A stretch of 50,999 nucleotides of DNA from JAQVEM01 sp964595565 (GTDB lineage: Bacteria; Actinomycetota; Humimicrobiia; Humimicrobiales; Humimicrobiaceae). Location of the stretch: NCBI GenBank assembly GCA_964595565.1, contig CAZQQX010000011.1:1-50999 (forward strand). Direction: 5' to 3'. A program made the translations under genes and the position numbers. Positions 45,966 to 50,999 of this stretch are shown here, piece by piece. The first letter of the stretch is position 1. Every line of letters starts with the position of its first letter. The notes beneath the pieces were generated by a model. That model ran no database searches. It was not told the origin of the DNA and saw only the letters and a program-made list of their open reading frames with translations.

Positions 45966-46575
45966 TAAGTCAATTATAGCTTATATAAAGCAACTGAAAA
46001 GGCCTTTTTTTACTACAGGGGAGCTGGCAATGCTTTCAGGAAGCTCTTTATCCAATATAACTCAGAAACTTAATAATCTTGAAAAAAGCGGATTAATTTT
46101 TAAGGTAACAAGAGGTATATGGGCAGAAATGGGAAATGAAAAGTTAAGCCCGTATTCTTTAATACCTTTTTTATTACCAAAACATATTACTTATGTTTCT
46201 TTTGTCAGTGCACTTAACCTGTATGGAATTATTGAGCAGATACCACAGGTAATAACTCTGGCTTCAACTATTCATACAAAAAAAATTCACACAGGTGTAG
46301 GAACATTTATTATTCATCAAATTATGCCCGGGCTATTTGATGGTTTTGACTGGTACCGGGGAAGTGGTAGTTTTCTTATAGCAGAACCGGAGAAAGCATT
46401 AGTTGATAGCCTGTATTTATCAACAAGAAAGAAAAAGCAGTTCACATATTTTCCTGAATTGTTTTTCCCTGAATCCTTCAGCTTTAAAAGAGCTGGAGAA
46501 TGGGCTGAGAAAATTCCTGATTCCAGGATAAAATCCGTTGTTAAAAGAAAGTTACTGATTTTAAAGAGTTCTTAA
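45952..46575 (+). CDS. AbiEi family antitoxin with N-terminal winged helix
   Basis: The 207-residue protein resembles AbiEi antitoxins. The N-terminal 60 or so residues form a winged helix (FFTTGELAMLSGSSLSNITQ, LEKSGLIFKVTRGIW). The C-terminal half has YVSFVSALNLYGI and a SFLIAEPEKALVDSLYL segment that recurs in this family. In studied systems AbiEi represses its own promoter by binding inverted repeats and counteracts the toxin without stable binding. The ATG lies within the end of the toxin gene and has AGGAG 7 bases upstream, so unlike the toxin it has a normal ribosome binding site. Canonical abiE operons place the antitoxin first; here the order is reversed. Confidence 0.85.
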   Translation: MSKNNKSIIAYIKQLKRPFFTTGELAMLSGSSLSNITQKLNNLEKSGLIFKVTRGIWAEMGNEKLSPYSLIPFLLPKHITYVSFVSALNLYGIIEQIPQVITLASTIHTKKIHTGVGTFIIHQIMPGLFDGFDWYRGSGSFLIAEPEKALVDSLYLSTRKKKQFTYFPELFFPESFSFKRAGEWAEKIPDSRIKSVVKRKLLILKSS

Positions 46576-46749
46576 ATTTAATATTTAAGTTAGGTGATGG
46601 TTATAATTTGAAGGAATAATAAATCTTTTACCCCTTCTGGATTTGTTATTTACAATGTTCTGATGGTGGGTTAGAATTTTTTTAATATATCATTAATACC
46701 GGCAGTAAGAGAAATATTAATAAACTTTTCGTATAAAAATTAATATAAA

Positions 46750-47973
46750 TTGGCCGAAAGAATAAAAAAAAGAAAAAATAATAAGGTTCTGAACATAGTT
46801 CCCACCCCCTTTTTTGCTGACAGGGGCTGCCACATGAGAATACTGGGGGAAATGAAGGCACTGGCAAATTACGGTTATCAAAATATTATCGTAACCTACC
46901 ATATAGGCCGTGACCTTGAAGGTCTTGATATCAGAAGAATGATAAATATCCCCTGGTACAAAAAGCTTGAGGCTGGCCCCTCCATACATAAATTTTATAT
47001 CGATATTCTTTTATTTTTTAAGGCAGCAGCAGTTTATCTTAAAGAAAAACCCGATATTATTTACGGGCATCTTCATGAAGGAGCTTTTGTTGGAGGGCTC
47101 ATAAAATATCTTCTTACATTTGGAAGAGCCCCCCTGGTTTTTGATGTGCAGGGGAGCCTCACTGCAGAACTGGATACATTTAACTGGATAAGGGGAGGTA
47201 AAGCAATACGATGGTTCTTTTATACCCTGGAAAAGTTCATCTGCAGGATGCCTGATTTTTTTATATGCAGCTCGGTATCAAACGGTGATATTATAAAAAA
47301 TAAGTTTAATATAAACCCCGATAAAGTAAGGGTAGTGATAGATGGGGTTCATACCGACTTTTTCAATCAGCCGCCGGAAAAAGGGTTACGGAAAAAACTT
47401 GGAATACCCGAAAATTCCCCGCTGGTAATATTTACAGGCGCTCTTCTTGCAGCCAAGGGGATATGGAACCTGATATCGGCAATTCCCCCGGTCCTTGAAA
47501 GAAGACCCGATGCTCATTTCATGATAGTTGGCTATCCTGTTGAAGATACAGCTAAAAAAGTAAATGAGCTGGGAGTTGAGGGCAGTGTCCATTTTACAGG
47601 AATGGTAGATTATTTTAAACTTCCCGATTATCTTCTAATAAGTGATATAGCAGTGGAGCCCAAGGTTGATAGGGCAGGAGAAGCAAGCGGCAAGGTTATA
47701 AATTACATGGGTGCGGGTCTTCCGGTGGTATGTTTTGAGGGTAAAAACAACAGAAGGTTCCTGGGGGATGGTGGAATTTATGCAGCTGATAATAAAATTG
47801 AAAATCTTGCAGATAAGATAGTATGGGCAATTAAAAATGAAAAAGAGGCCCAAAAACTGGGTAATATGAATAAAAAGAGAGTTGAAGAAGTATTTTCATG
47901 GAATAACAGCATAAAAGATACGGTGCAGGCTTTTGAGAGCCTTACCTTCAGAAAACCTGCTGATAAAAAATAA
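46750..47973 (+). CDS. Glycosyltransferase, family 4 / group 1 (GT-B fold)
   Basis: The 407-residue protein is a retaining GT-B glycosyltransferase. The N-terminal domain includes PTPFFADRGCHMRI and VFDVQGSLTAEL. The C-terminal domain has the linker VRVVIDGVHTDFF, the strand VIFTGALLAAKGIW and the glycosyl group 1 EX7E-type motif EPKVDRAGEASGKVINYMGAG. The likely role is adding a sugar to a surface polysaccharide or lipid-linked intermediate. The start is TTG 46750; a stop lies three codons upstream in frame and no ribosome binding site is visible, so the start is uncertain. It follows the AbiE module after 174 bases in which no gene is seen. Confidence 0.88.
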   Translation: MAERIKKRKNNKVLNIVPTPFFADRGCHMRILGEMKALANYGYQNIIVTYHIGRDLEGLDIRRMINIPWYKKLEAGPSIHKFYIDILLFFKAAAVYLKEKPDIIYGHLHEGAFVGGLIKYLLTFGRAPLVFDVQGSLTAELDTFNWIRGGKAIRWFFYTLEKFICRMPDFFICSSVSNGDIIKNKFNINPDKVRVVIDGVHTDFFNQPPEKGLRKKLGIPENSPLVIFTGALLAAKGIWNLISAIPPVLERRPDAHFMIVGYPVEDTAKKVNELGVEGSVHFTGMVDYFKLPDYLLISDIAVEPKVDRAGEASGKVINYMGAGLPVVCFEGKNNRRFLGDGGIYAADNKIENLADKIVWAIKNEKEAQKLGNMNKKRVEEVFSWNNSIKDTVQAFESLTFRKPADKK

Positions 47974-48156
47974 TTATATATATTGTACAGGGTAAATTTT
48001 TGAAGTTTCAGGATTAATTTAGATTTAATGGTTTTTTTATTGCTTTGAACGGGTTTGTTCTTATATAGTGCAGGGTTATATTGTAAGAAGATATCTTTGC
48101 TGGTATCATATTTTAAAAATTATATTTAGTATTTATCATTTTTTAAGGAAAGTACA

Positions 48157-49503
48157 ATGAAAATCTGTGTGATAGGGACAGGGTATGTAGGGCTTGTTAC
48201 CGGGGTCTGCCTGGCTGAAATTGGTAACAGGGTTTTATGTGTTGACAAGAATAAAGAAAAAATAGATATGCTTAAAAATGGAAAAGTTCCCATATTTGAA
48301 GAAGGTCTTGAGGAACTTGTGAAAAAGAATACTGACAGTGGCAATCTCATATTTGATGATGATACTGCCTGTGGAGTCAGGGAAAGCGATATAGTATTTA
48401 TCTCTGTGGGTACCCCTCCGCTGCCTTCGGGCAGGCCTGACCTTTCGGCAATTGATGAGGTAGCCACGTTGATAGGCAAATCCATAAATGGGTATAAAAT
48501 CATTTCAAATAAAAGCACTGTTCCCATTGGTACGGCAAAAAGAATCAGAAAAATAATAAAAGAAAACCAGAATGACGGAAATAACGAATATGAGTTTGAT
48601 ATAGTATCCAATCCCGAGTTTTTAAAAGAAGGTGAAGCGGTAAGGGATGCTTTTTTCCCGGAAAGAATTGTAATAGGCTCCAGGAGCAAAAGAGCGATAG
48701 AGACAATGATAGAACTTTACCGGCCCATTATAGAGCAGGATTTTGATTATGCGTTAAATAACAGTCATAAAAAAGGTAAGATTCCCATTATTGTTACCGA
48801 TTCAACCAGTTCGGAGCTTATAAAATATGCTTCCAATGCCTTTCTTGCCACCAAGATCTCCTTTGTAAACGAGATTGCAAATATATGCGAGAGGGTGGGC
48901 GCCAATATCCTGGATGTGACCTATGGCATGGGGCTTGATAACAGGATAGGCTCAAGGTTCATGAAAGCCGGAATTGGATGGGGCGGCTCTTGTTTTCCCA
49001 AGGATGTGAGGGCGCTGAGCTATACTGCCGAGGAATACGGCTCGCCGGCAAATGTATTAAATGCAGTGATCCAGGTAAATAATCAACAGAGATTCAAAGT
49101 AATACAGAAAGCAGTAAATATGCTGGGTATTATTGATGACAAGATTATCGGGGTGCTGGGGCTTTCTTTTAAGCCAAATACCGATGACACCAGGGAATCA
49201 CCTTCTGTTGCCATAGTTAATAAGTTTTTGGAGCTGGGGGCAGAAGTAAGGGTTTATGACCCTGTGGTGAAAAAGTGTCCCGAGGATATGGACAGGAGCG
49301 CCGTTATGGCATCCACTCCCTATAAGGCGCTGGAAGGGGCGCACCTGATGGTGCTGGTTACGGAATGGGAAGAGTTTTACAATCTTGATTTTAAGAAAAT
49401 AAAATCTCTTATGGCAGGATTAAATATTATTGATGGAAGGAATATATTTGACAGGGAAGAGATTGCAGAGCTGGGATTTAATTACACCGGAATAGGATAT
49501 TGA
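48157..49503 (+). CDS. UDP-glucose 6-dehydrogenase
   Basis: This enzyme oxidises UDP-glucose to UDP-glucuronate with two NAD molecules, supplying acidic sugars for surface glycans. The 448-residue protein has the NAD motif CVIGTGYVGLVTGVCLAEIG, SVGTPPLPSGRPDLS, KSTVPIGTAKRI, SNPEFLKEGEAVRDAF and PERIVIG. The catalytic cysteine is Cys279 in GWGGSCFPKDV, and the C-terminal domain has LGLSFKPNTDDTRESPS. All active-site landmarks are intact. AAGGAAAG precedes the ATG. It lies between the glycosyltransferase and the dTDP-sugar genes. UDP-ManNAc dehydrogenases are related, but the sequence style favours UDP-glucose. Confidence 0.93.
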   Translation: MKICVIGTGYVGLVTGVCLAEIGNRVLCVDKNKEKIDMLKNGKVPIFEEGLEELVKKNTDSGNLIFDDDTACGVRESDIVFISVGTPPLPSGRPDLSAIDEVATLIGKSINGYKIISNKSTVPIGTAKRIRKIIKENQNDGNNEYEFDIVSNPEFLKEGEAVRDAFFPERIVIGSRSKRAIETMIELYRPIIEQDFDYALNNSHKKGKIPIIVTDSTSSELIKYASNAFLATKISFVNEIANICERVGANILDVTYGMGLDNRIGSRFMKAGIGWGGSCFPKDVRALSYTAEEYGSPANVLNAVIQVNNQQRFKVIQKAVNMLGIIDDKIIGVLGLSFKPNTDDTRESPSVAIVNKFLELGAEVRVYDPVVKKCPEDMDRSAVMASTPYKALEGAHLMVLVTEWEEFYNLDFKKIKSLMAGLNIIDGRNIFDREEIAELGFNYTGIGY

Positions 49504-49544
49504 TTTTTATTAAAATATTTTTTATTGGATGAGGAGGATTTTTC

Positions 49545-50000
49545 GTGATAGAAGGAGTTAAAGTAAAAAAACTTAAGGTTATCCCCGACGAGAGGGGAAG
49601 GCTTATGGAAATGCTCCGCTCGGATGAAGAGCTTTTTATAAAATTCGGTCAGGTTTATATGACCACAGCCTATCCGGGAGTAGTTAAAGGGTGGCATTAC
49701 CACAGGAAACAGACCGATAATATGGTGGTGGTCAGGGGTATGATGAAAATTGTTTTATATGACAGTCGTAAAGATTCGCCGACGTACGGTCAGGTAAACG
49801 AATTCTTTATGGGGGTACATAACCCAATGCTCCTTCAGATACCAAAATATGTCTATCATGGCTTTAAGTGTATTACTGATTATGAGGCAATCTGCATAAA
49901 TGTTGTTACCGAGCCCTATAACTATGATGAACCGGATGAATTCAGGGCGGACCCGCATGGTACCGAAGTGCCGTACAACTGGGATAGGAAGGATGGATAA
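49545..50000 (+). CDS. RmlC-like dTDP-sugar 3,5-epimerase family cupin
   Basis: The 151-residue protein is a small cupin related to dTDP-4-dehydrorhamnose 3,5-epimerase. It has DERGRLMEM, the histidine-bearing VKGWHYHRKQTDN (His51 aligns with the RmlC catalytic base region), SPTYGQVNE, IPKYVYHGFK and a terminal FRADP that recalls the RmlC NDP motif. It is about 30 residues shorter than standard RmlC. It may therefore be a true 3,5-epimerase, a 3- or 5-epimerase for another sugar, or a ketoisomerase relative. The GTG start has GAGGAGG at ideal distance. The gene is followed after 9 bases by rmlB, suggesting both act on dTDP-4-keto-6-deoxyglucose. Confidence 0.85.
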   Translation: MIEGVKVKKLKVIPDERGRLMEMLRSDEELFIKFGQVYMTTAYPGVVKGWHYHRKQTDNMVVVRGMMKIVLYDSRKDSPTYGQVNEFFMGVHNPMLLQIPKYVYHGFKCITDYEAICINVVTEPYNYDEPDEFRADPHGTEVPYNWDRKDG

Positions 50001-50009
50001 GGAGAAAAA

Positions 50010-50993
50010 TTGGAAGAAAGAAATTTTAAGACCCTTCTTGTAACCGGTGGAGCAGGGTTTATCGGCAGTAATTTTATCAGGTATATGATAAAAAAGTATC
50101 CGGAATACAGGATAATAAATCTTGATAAGTTGACCTATGCAGGTAATCTCGCAAACCTTAAGGCTATTGAAGATAATCCTAACTATAATTTTATAAAAGG
50201 TGATATTGCCGATGCAGAGATTATAGGCGAGATTTTTAGTGCCAGGAAGATTGATGCTGTTGTAAATTTTGCTGCCGAATCCCATGTGGACAGGTCCATA
50301 GAGGACCCGGGTATTTTTATTCAGACTGATGTTTATGGAACCTACGTACTTTTAGAGGCGGTAAAAAAAAGTAAAAAAAGTATTTTCCTGCAGATAAGCA
50401 CTGACGAAGTTTACGGTTCAATAGAAAATGGCTCATTTAAGGAGAAAGACCCGCTCGGGCCCAACAGCCCCTATTCTGCTTCCAAAGCGGGAGCAGAAAT
50501 GATTGCAAGGTCTTTTTACAAGACTTACGGTACCCCGGTAATTATCACCAGGACCTCCAATAATTTTGGGCCATACCAGTATCCTGAAAAGATAATTCCT
50601 CTTTTTGTTACCAATCTTATTGACAATAAAAAGGTTCCCCTTTACGGGGACGGGATGAATGTAAGGGACTGGATTTATGTGGAGGATAATTGTAATGCAC
50701 TGGATAAGGTTCTTCATAAAGGAAAAATAGGAGAGATTTATAATATCGGCGCGGGAAATGAGAAGCCAAACATCTGGATTACAAAGAAGATAATAAAGAT
50801 TCTGGATAAATCAGAAGATATGATTGAACCGGTTGAAGACAGATTGGGTCATGACCGCCGCTATTCAATTAACTGTTCTAAAATAAAAAAGAAGCTTGGC
50901 TGGAAGCCTTCCTATAAATTTGAGGAAGCACTGGAAAAAACTGTCAACTGGTATGTGAATAACGAAGACTGGTGGAGACCGCTTTTAGGATAA
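50010..50993 (+). CDS. rmlB: dTDP-glucose 4,6-dehydratase
   Basis: RmlB converts dTDP-glucose to dTDP-4-keto-6-deoxyglucose, the branch point for rhamnose and other deoxysugars. The 327-residue protein has the NAD motif TGGAGFIGSNFIRY, the LDKLTYAGNLANL segment, and NFAAESHVDRSIEDP. The catalytic ISTDEVYGS (Asp-Glu) and YSASKAGAE (Tyr-x-x-x-Lys), RTSNNFGPYQYPEK and a terminal HDRRYSINCSKI are also present. The start is TTG 50010 after AAGGAGA. The stop lies six bases from the window edge, so rmlA and rmlD, if linked, would be just outside. Confidence 0.94.
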   Translation: MEERNFKTLLVTGGAGFIGSNFIRYMIKKYPEYRIINLDKLTYAGNLANLKAIEDNPNYNFIKGDIADAEIIGEIFSARKIDAVVNFAAESHVDRSIEDPGIFIQTDVYGTYVLLEAVKKSKKSIFLQISTDEVYGSIENGSFKEKDPLGPNSPYSASKAGAEMIARSFYKTYGTPVIITRTSNNFGPYQYPEKIIPLFVTNLIDNKKVPLYGDGMNVRDWIYVEDNCNALDKVLHKGKIGEIYNIGAGNEKPNIWITKKIIKILDKSEDMIEPVEDRLGHDRRYSINCSKIKKKLGWKPSYKFEEALEKTVNWYVNNEDWWRPLLG

Positions 50994-50999
50994 ATTATT

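Noticed and set aside
48126..48689. Minus-strand open frame of 187 codons
   Set aside because: Antisense to the NAD-binding domain of UDP-glucose dehydrogenase, with a Ser/Phe/Leu-rich translation typical of a shadow.
49755..50285. Minus-strand open frame of 176 codons
   Set aside because: Antisense to the RmlC-like gene and the start of rmlB, both well supported.

Overview
The window is AT-rich bacterial chromosome, densely packed with genes. No stretch of 300 bases lacks a gene; the longest gaps are 7873-8131, 38022-38249, 3391-3610 and 30375-30584. I see no CRISPR array, insertion sequence, phage gene, rRNA or origin. The lineage cannot be fixed from sequence alone. MurA, a LytR-CpsA-Psr protein, a GerMN lipoprotein-like protein and a tmk-holB-ricT cluster recall Gram-positive or deep-branching anaerobic bacteria. 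An archaeal-type topoisomerase I, an ApgM-like phosphomutase and a complete V-type ATPase operon are also present, a mix seen in several uncultivated anaerobic phyla.

Region 1 (1-8000) is mostly on the minus strand. It holds the nadA-nadB-nadC operon for de novo NAD synthesis, with nadC cut by the window edge. On the plus strand, topA overlaps the alpha subunit of a class I fumarase. The matching beta subunit lies on the opposite strand, tail to tail and overlapping, downstream of a membrane-anchored lipoprotein gene.

Region 2 (8100-19300) is on the plus strand. It contains tmk, holB and ricT, tRNA-Thr(CGU) and argS, then lysA, hom, thrC and a phosphoglycerate-mutase-like gene. These last four form an aspartate-family amino acid cluster without a recognisable homoserine kinase, and the mutase-like protein is the natural candidate for that step. 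sppA follows.

Region 3 (19338-27877) is a nine-gene V/A-type ATPase operon in the order H(G)-I-K-E-C-F-A-B-D, the same order as the Enterococcus hirae ntp operon. The proteolipid subunit carries every side chain that binds sodium in the E. hirae rotor, so a sodium-coupled enzyme is predicted. glyA, rpiB and tsaC follow on the minus strand.

Region 4 (30585-50993) is mainly cell-envelope and polysaccharide genes. They include dCMP deaminase, murA, an LCP protein with two inserted Ig-like repeats, a FlaA1/CapD-type nucleotide-sugar dehydratase, an initiating sugar transferase, a GalE-like epimerase, a glycosyltransferase, UDP-glucose dehydrogenase, an RmlC-like epimerase and RmlB. An SDR protein, a metallophosphoesterase, a GerMN protein and a hydantoinase/oxoprolinase pair (hyuA-hyuB) are interspersed. 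An AbiE-type toxin-antitoxin pair sits between two sugar genes, with the toxin gene first. It is preceded by a 50-base inverted repeat that contains a consensus-like promoter and the toxin start codon.

Eight genes begin with TTG, most of them with a good Shine-Dalgarno sequence. Where a better-placed ATG lies downstream of a GTG or TTG, the ATG was chosen and this is noted.
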